DNA from: Cercophora sp. LCS_1
Taxonomy: Eukaryota > Ascomycota > Sordariomycetes > Sordariales > Lasiosphaeriaceae
Length of the DNA: 64,000 nt
Direction: 5' to 3'
Assembly (NCBI GenBank): GCA_036250225.1
Contig: JAPZLL010000069.1
Location: forward strand, 1-64,000
Below the pieces are notes generated by a model, which made no database searches, had not been told where the DNA came from, and saw only the letters and a list, made by a program, of their open reading frames with translations. The translations under genes were made by a program, and so were the position numbers. Positions 41,179-52,709 of this stretch are shown piece by piece. Numbering within the stretch: the first letter of the stretch is position 1; each line of letters opens with the position of its first letter.

Positions 41179-42140
41179 GTTGGTTCGATTGCTTAACTGC
41201 TTTTGTACTTGTTCTAGATTCCTCTGGGTGATAAGAAACGAGAAAAAGGCCAAAACACTGGTCTGCCATTTCGTCCAAGTAAAATACCTGCGACTTTCTC
41301 CCCGAGACGGCGTTCATCTACCCCGCGCGCTGACTCTCGGTGAGCATGGCGATGGTGTCGTGAATGGACTAACACAGTCGCGGTGACTTGCTAATAGCAC
41401 GGGCATGATTGGACCGTCGCTTTCGCAGCACGCTGCTGGTTTCGGCCCAACTGTGAGACCCCAAGAGCCCGACTCGCAGTAGCAGTCGCCGAAGATTACC
41501 TTGATTGGGATTGCGTCGATGTGGTGTGCAATGGTCCGGGTTTTGTCGCGGTCTGGACATATCGATCGACGATGCAAACGAGGGCGAAGAAACGCCATGA
41601 ATGGCGACATCGGACATATCGTGGGGTTGCTTCCGGCGGTTTACCCGCCCGCCGGCGACGGCAGAGGGCACGTGGAGACGTGCGGAGGTCCAGGCAGATA
41701 ATCAACAGAGCGGGTGAGGGGAAGGAAGCATGCAGTCTGGTAAAGGCAAATGATGCATAGAAGGCGCAACCATGCCAAGGTCCCCAAACGGGCAGGAAGC
41801 CGGCCTGCCATTTGACCGCGACTGGGGGATGCCTTGGGTCGAGACTCTTTCATTGCTGGATGCGCTGGATGCACTTCGCAATGCGCCGGTGATGATGCAA
41901 CGCGGCGCGGCCCAATCCCCCCGTGCGCCGTCTGTAATCATCGGTGTTACAGCTGACGCCATTTTGTTGCTGGACGACGCGGCTGGGAATTTGTCTTTGT
42001 CAAGTTTTAATCTGCAGTTTCTTGGGCTCTTGGTCTTTTTGCTCATAAAGAGATGCTGATCCGCCCGGGTTCCTGCGTCTCGGCACCCGCCTTCTGTTGG
42101 GTTGAACAGGCAATTTATTCGCTGCTTCGACGAACCCGCG
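41179..42140. other. intergenic, nothing seen
   Basis: A divergent spacer between the cyclase-like gene and the haloperoxidase-like gene. No convincing frame or RNA. Confidence 0.45.
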
Positions 42141-43506
42141 ATGCGTCCCTCCCTCCTTTCCGCCGTGGCCATTGCCTCGGGGGCCTACGCAGCCTACTCG
42201 GGTGACATTGTGCAGTACTGGTAGGCCATCTCCACGACGATCCAGAACCGTGCGCTAACAACTCCCAGGAATGACCAATCGGCTCTCCTCGTCAACGGGA
42301 CCATCATTGGTGGTCTGCAGTCGCCTCCGTCCGCATGGTACGGTGCCGTCGTGCAGGGTGCCATTTATGAGGCCGCTGTCACCTCCAAGTCAGCCAGCCT
42401 GGAGTTCCAGCAACTTGCCGTCTCGCACGCCGCCCACAACATCATCATCTGGGCTTTCCACGGGACCCGCAACTACAATGCTGTCAATGCAGCCCTGAGG
42501 AGTATCCTCCCGCAAATTGGCCTTGCCGCCAACTCAACCGACGCCAAAAAGGCGACTGACATCGGCCGGAAGGCAGCCCGCAAGGTGGCCGAGGCCCGCG
42601 CCGACGACGGCCTCAACGACTATGTGCCCTATGTCCACGGCCCCAAGAACCCCGGTGTCTACCAAGCAACGCCCGGTGGCAACGCTTTCCCGGATGTTCC
42701 TCAGTCCCGCTTCCAGAGGCTGTTTGCTGGCCTCGGCGACGTCACCAAGTTCCGAGCACCCCCGCCCCCTGCGATCTCTACCAAGGAGGCCGAAAACAAC
42801 ATCCTGGAAGTCAAGGCCCTCGGCGGACTGAACTCGACTGAACGGTCCGCTTTCGATACCGATACAGCCTACTTTTGGCGTGAGTCGTCCATCACCGGAT
42901 GGAACCGCATCGCCCACTCCGTTGTGGGCAACTCTCTTGCCAAGAAGGTCGTCGAGTCGGCCAAGTTCTACGCCCAGCTCAACTATGCGCTTTTCAATGC
43001 TGGCGTCGCGTCGTGGGACACCAAGTACGCGTATGACGGATGGCGTCCCGTCACTGCCATCCAACGCACCGATATCTACCTTCCCAGCGGCAAGAATGTG
43101 TCGGATCCATCCTGGTCTCCTCTTCTCCGCCCGACTCCCAACCACCCCGACTATGTGTCGACCCACTCGACCTTTGGCGCCGCTGCCGCCGCCGTTATCG
43201 CCGCGTGGAACGGAGGCGACAAGGCCAACTTCACCCTGAGCAGCAACGTCACGCTGGATGCTCGCGGCGTCATCACTCGCTCGTATACCAGCTTGGAGGC
43301 TGCGTCCAATGAGAACTCGCGGTCCCGTGTTTTGGGCGGTGTAAGTCGTTCCCCCTTTTTTGTTGTGGTCACTCAGGGGCAAGACTAACGATTTTGCTTG
43401 GGAATAGGTCCACTTCACCTTTGCCACTACTGTCGGCGAGGAAGTTGGCACAACTGTTGCCCTAGCGACTCTGAAGGGGTTTGATAAGCACTGGGACGAG
43501 TTCTAA
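42141..43506 (+). CDS. vanadium haloperoxidase/PAP2-like secreted phosphatase-fold enzyme
   Basis: Three exons, 42141-42220, 42269-43340 and 43408-43506, 416 aa. Exon 1 encodes a signal peptide (MRPSLLSAVAIASGAYA) followed by YSGDIVQYWND. Intron borders are GTAGGC/CCCAG and GTAAGT/ATAG. The active-site blocks are KYAYDGWRPVTAI with the phosphate- or vanadate-binding Arg, HPDYVSTHSTFGAAA (H326) and SRSRVLGGVHF (H386). These are the three motifs shared by vanadium-dependent haloperoxidases and type-2 phosphatidic acid phosphatases. Length and order follow the bacterial/fungal VCPO-like secreted group. Whether it oxidises halide or only hydrolyses phosphate cannot be told from sequence. Secretion to the wall or medium is inferred from the signal peptide. 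Confidence 0.87.
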
Positions 43507-45049
43507 ACAAATTTGCCATGTTGATGAGTCTTGGACAGAGATACCCAAGCAGGCTAACTCGGCGCCTGTCCTTACCACGAAGTAATGAAATCTAATAGGA
43601 TAAATTTCAATGAAACCCATTTTATTGCTCCCCATTTTGCTCCATTACACACCCCCGGCCGCAGGCACCAAGGCTTCAATCCTGTTTTTGAGTCCCTTTT
43701 CAAAATGCAGGAGTTCCCTTTTAAGAAGCCCGAAGTCCTTCTCCAGAAGACGTGTAAGCTATGCTAAATATAAATGTTTCAATGATATCGAGGCGGTGAC
43801 TCCTGTTTACTTATCTCTGTCAAGGTATAGGAATATGTCCAGGTCGGGATCATGTAATTACATGTATAGGACGGGGTGGGCGATGTGAATTGAACAGCCG
43901 CCCGAGAAGAACACATGGATTTCTAATGATGTATTATAGGTATTATGTATCGATTTGTGAGCCACAGCGCCCAATCATTGGTTCCACAAAGTTTTGCGTC
44001 GGACGATCCGCCGTGGGTTGATCGCTGCCGAGTCTCTCTCCTCAAACGTTGCCTTTGGAGGCATGGTTATCCCCTTTTTTGGTTTTCCAGGGCCAGGGGG
44101 CTCCTGTGTTCAATAAAGATTTGCTGTCCAACCAATTCGAGCCATTAGAGTACTCATACAAGTCGTCCTGCCGGATGTGGCAGCGTGTCATATTTTGGTA
44201 ATCCTAAACAACACCGCCGGCGCCCCGATAACAAGAAGGTAAAAGGAGATAGAATAACTGTTGGTAGTTCTGGACCGGTGGGAGGTAGATGGTTCCAATA
44301 ATACCAGGGTCGCTTTAGAGAGAGCTTTGAGACAATGCAGAGTAAGCACTTTATATCACCAGAGGTGCGCGAGCGCGGCCACTTAAAGGCTGAGACGGGG
44401 GCCATTTTTGACTGCTGCCCTGGAGCCGGGAACCTGGAAGCAAGGAACAGAGGCCGCGATTATGGCTCAAGAATTTCTGGTGGTGGGGTGCAGGTACCTG
44501 AGGTACCTGGAGGTGCTTCAAGACAACCCTGTTCCGGGGCGCAGTGGGGCGCTTGGCGCCAGACTCCTGGCTAATGCGACGTCCAAACCAGCGGCAGAAC
44601 TCTGTGTTGCTGAGACCGGCATTGCGCATTCTGGCTAGGCTCCTTACTCTGCACTTAGGGGTGGATCTGCGTGAGAAATGTCAGCGGTGCATCTAATATC
44701 GCGTATCTCGGTTGACACCATGGCGGGGTGATTATGACCCCACCAAACACTTATCCTCTTTAGGTTAGGCTGTATTTTGCGACGCGGCGATTATTCGTAC
44801 CTAAATATGCAGTCAAACGCGACGAGGCGCGATTTGTTCCCTCCAGAGCCAATAGGAGCCTGCAGACCAGACCCACTCGGATGGTGGAAAATTAGAACCT
44901 TGCCTTTTCAGCCTCCGTTATTCTCCTATTTTCCACGCCGAGTCAAGTTCACTAGCTCAATTCTGGATCTATCTATCTATCTTACCATTCTTTGTCAGGC
45001 GCGCTTAGATAAGCAGAGCTTGCACTGAGTCTCCGTTTCTAGTCTGTTC
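43507..45049. other. intergenic, nothing seen
   Basis: 1.5 kb without protein-like frames or RNA genes recognised. Confidence 0.45.
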
Positions 45050-46018
45050 ATGACCGACGGATCGAATCTATTTCCCCTCCCCCGCCGGGGGAATCGGACA
45101 ATTGCGGAAGAGGTATGGTCCGACGATGAGGATGTAGATCTACCGCCACCATCAGCCAACCCAATACCCGGCCAGCCCCTAGGCTTCCGTATAAGCCTTC
45201 CTCCAGGCCGCCATGAGAACCCACCCCCTGGCTTCCACCCGCCCCCGAGCTCCGACCGCTTCAACCTCCCCCCGGGCGTCCGCGAGATGCTGCCCCCGGG
45301 CATCCGTCGGAATCCCGCCCAGGATAACTCTGGCGGAAGTCCGCATGGGCTTTCCGACATACGCTTTCGGCTTGGAACGCGCTTCGTGTTCGCAACCGGC
45401 TCAACCATCGACGGCAGCAGCCACGTCCTCCGGTTACGCCTCAAGCCCAACCTAATCGCGGGGCTGCTCGGCGCCGTTGTTAACGTTCTCCCTCGAGCAG
45501 CGCAGTCGTGGGCGAGGATACGGTGGCCCGAGTGGTTTCTTCCGCGAAACATCATCTTGAAGAAGAGGAAGGAAGATTGGGATAAAGAGTTCGAGAATGA
45601 GACACACATGTACACGAGATTGCGGGAGTTGCAAGGCACTGTTATTCCTATCTGCTACGGTCTCGTCGTCTGTGGTAAGCAACCAGTGCCTGCGCTGGTA
45701 CTCTCGGACATTGGAGGACACGAACTCTACCAACCCGAGGCAGGCGCAATACCAATGGACCAGCTGGCCAAGTTGCTACGTGATGCATTTGAGGCTCTCG
45801 CACGTTATGGTGTCGGTCACGGTGATTTGAAGTTGGATAATTTACACCTTATTCGGGATAATGGCCTTAGGGTTATGGTAGTGGACTTGGAGAGCGTCGA
45901 AGACGTTGACCCGGCAAACTCGGCCTTCTTCGTCGACTCTGATATCGACCATATCTTACGAATCTACCGGAATCATCAAGAGTGTCTCATCGATGACGGC
46001 TTCCTACCTAGGCAGTAA
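45050..46018 (+). CDS. protein-kinase-fold protein (fungal, phosphotransferase-like)
   Basis: A single exon of 322 aa with ATG at 45050. Residues 1-100 are Pro/Gly-rich and disordered, with repeated LPPG/PPPGF units. The rest has a small kinase-like fold: IILKKRKEDWDKEFENE (a Lys/Glu pair in the N-lobe), YTRLRELQGTVIPICYG, ALVLSDIGGHEL (hinge), YGVGHGDLKLDNLHL near residue 255 (HxDxxxxN catalytic loop) and VMVVDLESVE near residue 280 (DFG replaced by DLE). This layout matches the small fungal kinase-like proteins often found beside HET or NLR genes. Whether it is active is open because DFG is changed, although the metal-binding Asp is kept. Confidence 0.78.
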   Translation: MTDGSNLFPLPRRGNRTIAEEVWSDDEDVDLPPPSANPIPGQPLGFRISLPPGRHENPPPGFHPPPSSDRFNLPPGVREMLPPGIRRNPAQDNSGGSPHGLSDIRFRLGTRFVFATGSTIDGSSHVLRLRLKPNLIAGLLGAVVNVLPRAAQSWARIRWPEWFLPRNIILKKRKEDWDKEFENETHMYTRLRELQGTVIPICYGLVVCGKQPVPALVLSDIGGHELYQPEAGAIPMDQLAKLLRDAFEALARYGVGHGDLKLDNLHLIRDNGLRVMVVDLESVEDVDPANSAFFVDSDIDHILRIYRNHQECLIDDGFLPRQ

Positions 46019-46373
46019 TTAGATTGTATGTAGTACTTCCTTCTATTGTGACTTGGCAAATTGTTTCTTTTGAGACTCCAGCTGCTAATTAGATGCGTGC
46101 AATAGCTCATTCGCACTCAAAAGAGTCCTTAGACTACCTGGTACTTTGCGTGTTACCTCGCACACATCTATCAAAGCCTCAATTGGTTGGCCCGCTCCGG
46201 AACGCGATTGGGTAGCTGCTTGTCCGCAATGATGCCCAACTATGAAGTCCTGGATAGTACAATGTTGATCGACACCTTCGTTCTCAGCATTACGCTGGAG
46301 TTGAGATTTTCAACGCTATTGAGAGGTTCCAATGGTCGCCCGAAGATCGCGCCGGGGAGCATTACCCTCGTTT
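46019..46373. other. convergent 3' spacer, nothing seen
   Basis: 355 bp between the kinase-fold gene and the 3' end of the nuclease-like gene. No frame or repeat of note. Confidence 0.45.
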
Positions 46374-47830
46374 TCAAGGTTCGTTATTCAGGCCAAGCAC
46401 ATACGCCCTATACCAGGGCCAAAAAGTATCCGTTACAAACCGGTTAAGCCTTTGCAGGCCCATGATAATCTGGTAAATACCCATGACGTCGCGAGTTGAC
46501 CCAAACGGATAGTCGGTCCATAGAATCTGCCAGAAACAGTCAGAACTGGGGGATCCTCCACTTGATGAACCGGAGGGCGCCGTACCGTTTTTTTTCCTTC
46601 CCTGGTGGTAGCTGCTAGGCGCCATTCGTGACCGTGGATGATGACAGCTGGAAGAAAAGGCAGAGACGGCTGTTCCGTGGTCCACCTATCGTCGTTGCTG
46701 TTGTCTTCTAAATCTCGCTGGCGGCACAGGTTGACCAAGTGCGTTAGAAGATTCCATTGCGCCGCCTGCCAAGTCCCTATCTGCAGGGCGGCCTCCTCAT
46801 CAGACTGTCCGGTGCGCTTCGTCTCGATGCTGATGGCAATGGGTCGACTTTGGAGCGCAGCGTGGTCGGTGTGGTTGACGCTATGGAGCGGGAGTGCTTT
46901 TCGAAGGGTTTCGATGGACTCGGCAGCGCCCGGATCGGACGCGCTGGTCGGGTCGATGGAAATGCAAAAGTCAATCTTTTTCGCCCCCGCCCTGTTCGGC
47001 AAGTACGTCTCAATAATGCTGGCGGTTGTGCTGTGCCCTGTCAGCTAAGGGAACAGGCCTAGAAGTCAACAGCAAGAGGACCTAACCTACCACGGGTCGA
47101 AGCCAAGAAACTGATTTGTCCTGGCGCTACCTCCATACAGCGCGAGAGAAAGCAGTGGAAAGTGGACGGCACAGTTCCAGGCGTGCTCGTGGGCAAAGGT
47201 TTCGTGGCAATGCCTGGACCAAGACAAAACTGCCTTGACAGCAGCGATCGGCGGAGTTGGGCCCAGCATGTCGCGCTCGTCAGGGGAGGCAAACATCCAG
47301 TCTGGAACCCTGACCAGAGCCTTGATCTCATCTTTGTGGGCGCTAGAGATGGCAGCCGCCCCGCGGGAAATCAGCTCGAAGTCGCCCATGAGATCACGCA
47401 GTTGCGGGGGAAGCCCTTCTGCATCCGTGCTGAGCATCCGTGGAATGACGCCGTCGTCTCCCAGGCCGAGGGAAAGCAAGCGTTTCGTTGGAGACGAGCG
47501 TCGAGAAGCCGATCCTGAGGACGCATGTCCCGAGGACACCTGTGACCGTGCGCTGGCCGACGAGCCAAAATGAGGGCGGTCAACGAGAGAGGCGGCCCGG
47601 GGGGTTGCGTCAACATCGGGGTCGTTATCGGGTGCTCTGGTCCTCCGGCGCTTATGGTCGGGCGTTGTTCGACCCAATGCATTATCACTGTGGGGCGGGG
47701 GATCTATGTCAAGGGCGACGACGGCTCCCGATTGTCGGGAACGCGGCGGCGACGGCAGATGCCGTTTCCGCGATTGCGATGCTGACGACGCGACCTGCGA
47801 AAGCCAACGTGCAACCCCGTCGGCGTTCAT
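46374..47830 (-). CDS. PD-(D/E)XK nuclease-like domain protein (fungal family)
   Basis: Three exons: 47091-47830, 46586-47030 and 46374-46526 (complement), 445 aa. Exon 1 is a Ser/Arg/Pro-rich disordered lead, then a helical segment with EIKALVRVPDWMF and WNCAVHFPLLSLAL. Intron 1 acceptor CACAG is the only one that keeps the frame with CTTASIIETYLP. Exon 2 holds AGAKKIDFCISID (Asp of the motif) and IAISIETKRTG (the ExK pair). Intron 2 (GTACGG to GGCAG) joins TREGKKT to ILWTDYPFGSTRDVMGIYQ. The end is TFWPWYRAYVLGLN. The same order defines the large fungal PD-(D/E)XK nuclease-like family, which is enriched in mobile and variable genome regions. Substrate unknown. Confidence 0.82.
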
Positions 47831-48378
47831 TTACCGACGGCTGCTTGTCAAGAGCCGGTGATAGGCGGTCGTGGGCCGGGTTAGGATGGTTGGCAAGGCC
47901 AAGGCAGCAAAGTGTTGAAATGTCAGGTGACCACGCGTCACTGTAGGTGTGGGTCCGAGACCAGCAAGTCGCCCTCCTTCCGTTCCTCTCAAAACGGCAC
48001 TGGCATGCCGGTGACTGCCTCCTCGCAAACTGGTTGACTGGCAAGACTGGTTACAACAACCCCAAGCAATAAAGCACACAATTACCACGCCACCAAGCCA
48101 AGCTTGACACTCCCTTCGCCAAAGACTTCCACCATCTCCCTCGCCTTTTATTTTGTGTCATTGTAACGACGGGTTCACCTCCAACGGCAGGCGTGGGTGT
48201 CGCAGCAGCTTCGTTGCAGGTTCTACCCGTACCTCCGCTAGCTTCATCACCAGTTCTGTGGTGGGAGCTGCTACGAGTGGCCCCGCCGAGGACTTCGATA
48301 CGGCCTTCGTTGCTTGTTCCATTGCCCTTTTTGTTATGCCTCGTGGTTCTACCCTCATCCCTACCAATGAAAACTTGA
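47831..48378. other. divergent spacer, start of next gene unresolved
   Basis: 548 bp between the nuclease-like gene and the repeat-rich gene. A first exon of the latter may lie here (ATG at 48336 is one possibility), but no donor with a good match was found. Confidence 0.4.
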
Positions 48379-49305
48379 GCATCGAGAGTTGTACGAACCC
48401 AACCGGGAAAGGGGAGATGGGGCCCGAACGATAGGCAATATGCCAATGGCCAAGAGTCTGCCTCCAATCCTCCGGTGAACGAAGACGGCACAATCAACGG
48501 CCGCTGGGCGACAAAAGCAGAGGTTGGGAATTCCGACGACCGAACAATCGAAAAAACTGTCGTTGAAGAGCCCCCTGCCAATGCCGCTGACCCCCCTGAT
48601 GCCGTCGTGATCGAAGACGGACCGGTGCAAGACGGAATAATCATTCATCATTGGGAGGAACGGCGCCCGAGCGAATCGAAGCCGAACCGGTATTCTCTCA
48701 CCGAAGAGACCCCAGCCGCCGGAAAAGTATTCGCTAGAGAACGATCAGTCAAAACGGGCGTATTGAAAGAGCGTCCAGTCGTCAACGGCGCAGCGGAAAA
48801 GTGGATGGCTATGGGGAAGGCACGGCGGAATCGCCGACAGTCAACCACTGATGGGCGCAGCGAGCGACGATCGGTGGAGAAGGGTCTACCGGAGGAACGA
48901 CGCTCAGGTGGTGATCCCAAGCTCACGCAGGAGGAAACCTCGAGTAGACGGTCGACTGCCGAAATCCCCGCCGAAGAGCAACCGCAGGCTGAAGATCAGT
49001 CGACCGATGCAGGAGCTGTTGAGGATCTGCCAGTGAGAAGAGGGTCGAGTGAAACCGGGGGCCGCCCGGCTGAAGATATCGCGACTAACGAAAAGCCAGT
49101 CCGTTATGGACTGGTTCAAGGCCACTTGGAAAACCAGTCCTCGTTGCGGGTGATGAAGCGGAACGGGACCAAGCATGGGGACACAGTGCGCGGCTACATC
49201 AACATTGGGTCCCTTCATCACCAGGAAGCTGTGCCTGTTGACCGAACCATCCGCAAGAACTTGATCTCGCGCGCTTTCGCCAACGAGCTGCAGCTCGAGA
49301 TCTAA
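48379..49305 (+). CDS. repeat-rich hydrophilic protein of unknown function (5' end unresolved)
   Basis: A continuous frame from a TGA at 48376 to TAA at 49303-49305, about 308 codons. The first in-frame ATG is only at 48805 (166 aa), yet the sequence before it is equally protein-like. A 5' exon is therefore probable, with CTTGAG at 48379 as a possible acceptor. The protein is rich in Glu, Arg and Gly. It carries degenerate units of about ten residues of the form VxxGxxExxx (ERSVKTGVLKERPVVNGAA; RRSVEKGLPEERRSGGDP; EKPVRYGLVQG). It ends in a more ordered block, GYINIGSLHHQEAV to LISRAFANELQLEI. No family is recognised. It is divergent from the nuclease-like gene. Confidence 0.5.
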   Translation, partial: ASRVVRTQPGKGRWGPNDRQYANGQESASNPPVNEDGTINGRWATKAEVGNSDDRTIEKTVVEEPPANAADPPDAVVIEDGPVQDGIIIHHWEERRPSESKPNRYSLTEETPAAGKVFARERSVKTGVLKERPVVNGAAEKWMAMGKARRNRRQSTTDGRSERRSVEKGLPEERRSGGDPKLTQEETSSRRSTAEIPAEEQPQAEDQSTDAGAVEDLPVRRGSSETGGRPAEDIATNEKPVRYGLVQGHLENQSSLRVMKRNGTKHGDTVRGYINIGSLHHQEAVPVDRTIRKNLISRAFANELQLEI

Positions 49306-49890
49306 GGGATGCCTGCGGTTTTTGTTTTATGGTGTGGGTGACTGGGGGTTGGTGAGGGCAACTTTAGGGTAAAACAACAACCAATGCAAAACTCCACGCT
49401 AGCCGAGCAGGATATCACGGACAGAGTCACGCTTGGCGACATGTTGATCTAACCCATATCTCATCACTCACCAATTACTAGCCAAAGTCGGATGTCTTCC
49501 GGCAATTTGATCCGAACCCCGAAAAGAAAACGGGCAAATGCGGCAGACGGACCCGACCCGACCGACTCCTGTGGCAAATACCAAGATACCAAGATACCAA
49601 GGACGGCTATAAAGCATTCACAATATGACATGCCGGGACTGCTACCAAGCACTCTCTTGCTTGGCGACCACCACACCACCGCGGCACCAATGGATATTAG
49701 GCAAATAACATGAACCTTCACTGGCCACGTTCCAGTTACCAGATCTGCAACCATGAAACAGGGTGCAATCTGTGCGATTGAAAAAGAAAGCTCGATAGAT
49801 TCTCATCTTCATTCATCATCTTAATCACCCATCTCACATCTCTCACATCTCTTCACTGATGCATTGTGAGAACCCGTGTGAACCGCAACA
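49306..49890. other. intergenic with ATACCAAG tandem repeat
   Basis: Three exact copies of ATACCAAG at 49579-49602. No gene seen. The last 60 bp hold a CTCACATCTCTCACATCTCTTCACTG leader before the SET gene. Confidence 0.55.
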
Positions 49891-51372
49891 ATGAAACACC
49901 TACCAGCCCTCCTGACCGCGGCCTTATTCGCCCTCACAACATGGGCCTCCTCACCGACGACGACGACAACAACAACAACAACCGCCAAAAAATTTCCAAC
50001 AATCATAGACCACTCCCCCGCCACCCCCCTCATCCTCCACAGCGACCTCATGTGTCTCAAACCCCGAATCAAAATCCGTTTCCGCCCCGGCAAAGCCTCC
50101 TGGAAGACCCAGCCCTCGCCCCAATGGGACGGCCCCTACGACTGTCTAGAGGACAACAAATTCTGCGTCTACTTCGCCCCGCACATCAACGACGGCCTGG
50201 TCCTCATCTCGCATGAGAAAAACGTGCACGTCATCGACTCGTTCCCCATCAGTCCGAAATACAAGCACGGAACACAGCCGTTTTACGCAACCCAGCTCCC
50301 TGGAAAGGGGATCGGACTCATCGCCAACACGACGATCCGCAAGGGCGAAACCATCATGAAGACGACACCCGCTATGCTGGTCCAGTTTGGCCCCCATCTG
50401 GATTACGATGACGACGTGCAGTTGGAACTGTACGCGCGCGCTGTGCAGCGACTCCCTGAGACCACGAGCGCGATGTTTCTCCGACAGTATGGCGGTGATG
50501 TGTACGTCAAAGTGGATCGGAATGCGTTTCGATTGTTCATCAATCGGGATCAGCCGTTTAGTGGGCATTTGGGGGTGTTTCCGGACGTGAGTCGGCTGAA
50601 TCACGATTGTAGACCAAAGTGAGTAGTACAGTGCCCCCCCCCCTTTTTTTTTTCGGTGTATGAATGAATGGATGGTGGGTTGATGGAAGAAACAAGTATT
50701 CACTACCGCATCGACAACATCACCCACACCAGCGTCGCCATCCGCGATATTCATCCAGGTGAGGAACTCACCATTTCGTACATCGATGGACATCTCCCCC
50801 GCAAGGACCGCCAGAAACGGCTCCAGGACTGGGGTTTCACCTGCACCTGCGCCCACTGCAGCATGTCGGCTGAGCAAGTCGCTGAATCGGATCGTCGGAT
50901 GGAACGCATCTATGAAATCGAGGAGGATCTGGAAAGGATGGTGTCGACGGGGAATATCGATCCCACGCGGGGCGACGAGCTGGTTAAACTGTATGAGGAG
51001 GAGAGGTTTGAGACGTATATCGGGCAGGCGCTGACGAGGGCTGCGCTGCTGCATTCGCTGGTGGGGAACGAGACGATGGCGGTGCGGTATGCGAATATGG
51101 CGTGGGAGGCCATGGCGAGGGAGTACGGCGAGTGGCACAAGGATACGCAGGCTATGAAGCTGTTGGCGGAGGAGCCGACGAGGCATTGGTCGTTTGCAGC
51201 GTTGAAGAAGAAGATGGAGAGGGAGAGGGCGGCTGAGGAGAAAGCAAAGAAGGCCAAGAAGGAAGAGGATGGGACGATTGCTGTTGAGGAGAGTGGAGAC
51301 GGAAAGGTTCTCAGGGGGTTGGAGGTCAAGGTTGTGCCTGGGGATGGTGATAAACCAAAGAAGGATTTGTGA
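49891..51372 (+). CDS. SET-domain protein with N-terminal signal peptide
   Basis: Two exons, 49891-50618 and 50697-51372, 467 aa. The N-terminus MKHLPALLTAALFALTTWAS is a good signal peptide, followed by a Thr run. The SET domain starts at KGIGLIANTTIRKGETIMK (residues about 139-157) and continues with DVSRLNHDCRPN, completed across the intron by IHYRIDNITH, and IHPGEELTISYIDG. Post-SET cysteines are in CTCAHC. The tail is a charged coiled coil (KKKMERERAAEEKAKKAKK). SET enzymes transfer methyl from SAM to lysine, usually in nucleus or cytosol. A secreted form is unusual but known in groups of filamentous fungi. The intron contains C10T10. It converges on the SUR7 gene. Confidence 0.85.
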
Positions 51373-51559
51373 GGTGTGAAAACAAGATTTGGATTGAGTC
51401 CAATCTGGCGTTTGGGATAGGTATCTATGGAAATTCGGGCAGTTTGAGCACGAGCTACAGGAAAAACGAAAAGAAATGGTATCTTGAAAACTGAGCATCC
51501 ATGATTTCGTCGGATTCATCCAGTCATACAAAAGGAAAGTTACCTATTCAACCTCTCGC

Positions 51560-52709
51560 TCAACCCCGGCGAGTCCTCGAAAAACGAACCCCTGAAAACG
51601 ACCTCATGTCCGGTCGATCGGGATCAACAACCCCACTCTCCTCAGAATCGCGAGCCTTTCCCCGCTTCACACGCATTGTCTTTCCGTTCTTGTGTCTCAG
51701 CAATTGCCACAGCCAATAACCAAAGACAATAAACATCAGACCGACGGCAACCCAGGTGACAATGACGAATCCCTTGCCCGGCGTTGCACTCAGACCAATT
51801 TCTTTCCCTTTCTCGTTGGCCTTCTGGGCTGCGATATGACCACCGATTGTCCCGATGAGACCACTCAGGATGAGGAAAAGGAGGGCAGCGCTCGCGAGGA
51901 TCAGATTGGTAAGAACCGTTCCACGTTCTCTGCGGGGAATGAGGAAAAGGGCGGCCACCGAAGCAAGCAGGGATAGACCGGTGAAGCCCACGGCGACAAT
52001 CAGCAGGGCCGTAAAAGCTTTGAGAACGGTATTGAGTGTGTCGATGGCGTCTTGCATGTCGTCGGTGAAGCCCAGGTCGTTGAGAGTGAGACGGTAGGGG
52101 CCGAGTTGGAGACCGCGATCGAGCATGGCTGAGATGTTGTAGCCTATATTTGTATTAGCATGGATGATACACTGCATTTGGAGATTTGGTTGTACCATTG
52201 GTAAACCCCTTATGGCACTCGGTGACATTCCTGTCAGCTCCCGGTGCGGTGGCGTTGGGGGTGAAGTCGCCTTCGCAGATGGTCAAGGCGTGGAGCGAGT
52301 AAAACTCATGGATGCCGAGGCGGTCAGCCAGCTCGTCGGCAATTTCGTTTCCCACGTCGTTGATTACGTCGGCAATATCGCTCTGGAGGCTGTCAATGGC
52401 GGCTGTAGCACTGCTGCATGTTCTTCCGAGGATGCCATCAAGTTTATCACAGAGAGTGCCGCTCGTAGGCGTGGGCTCATCGGGATCTTTATTCTGCCGG
52501 AGAATGACATCCTGTCCAAGAGCTGATGTGTTGAACTACTTTCATGAGTGCTTGATTGCCAAGATTATGGGTTAATGATCCTGACTTACAGAGATCACGT
52601 CGTAGTTTTCCATAAACCCGGGTCGAGACCCAGCCAAGAGGGCCAACAGAACCAAGATGAAAGCCGCGAGGGACGTGACAATAGGTATCCCGATCGGTAG
52701 TTGCTTCAT
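51560..52709 (-). CDS. SUR7/PalI family membrane protein
   Basis: Three exons: 52590-52709, 52196-52535 and 51560-52143 (complement), 347 aa. Exon 1 is the first membrane helix (MKQLPIGIPIVTSLAAFILV), then GSRPGFMENYDVIS. Exon 2 continues FNTSALGQDVI, as expected for the family, with an extracellular loop FYSLHALTICEGDFTPNAT. Exon 3 has the three remaining helices (TVLKAFTALLIVAVGFTGL; LILASAALLFLILSGLIG; FVIVTWVAVGLMFIVFGY) and a basic tail. SUR7-type proteins sit in eisosomes or other plasma-membrane patches, and PalI relatives act in alkaline-pH sensing. Which one applies here is open. It is divergent from lys2 across 1.4 kb. Confidence 0.86.

Noticed and set aside
40201..41253. A longer form of the cyclase-like protein starting near 41253
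   Set aside because: The upstream frame has no ATG before 41178, so only non-ATG starts would extend it.
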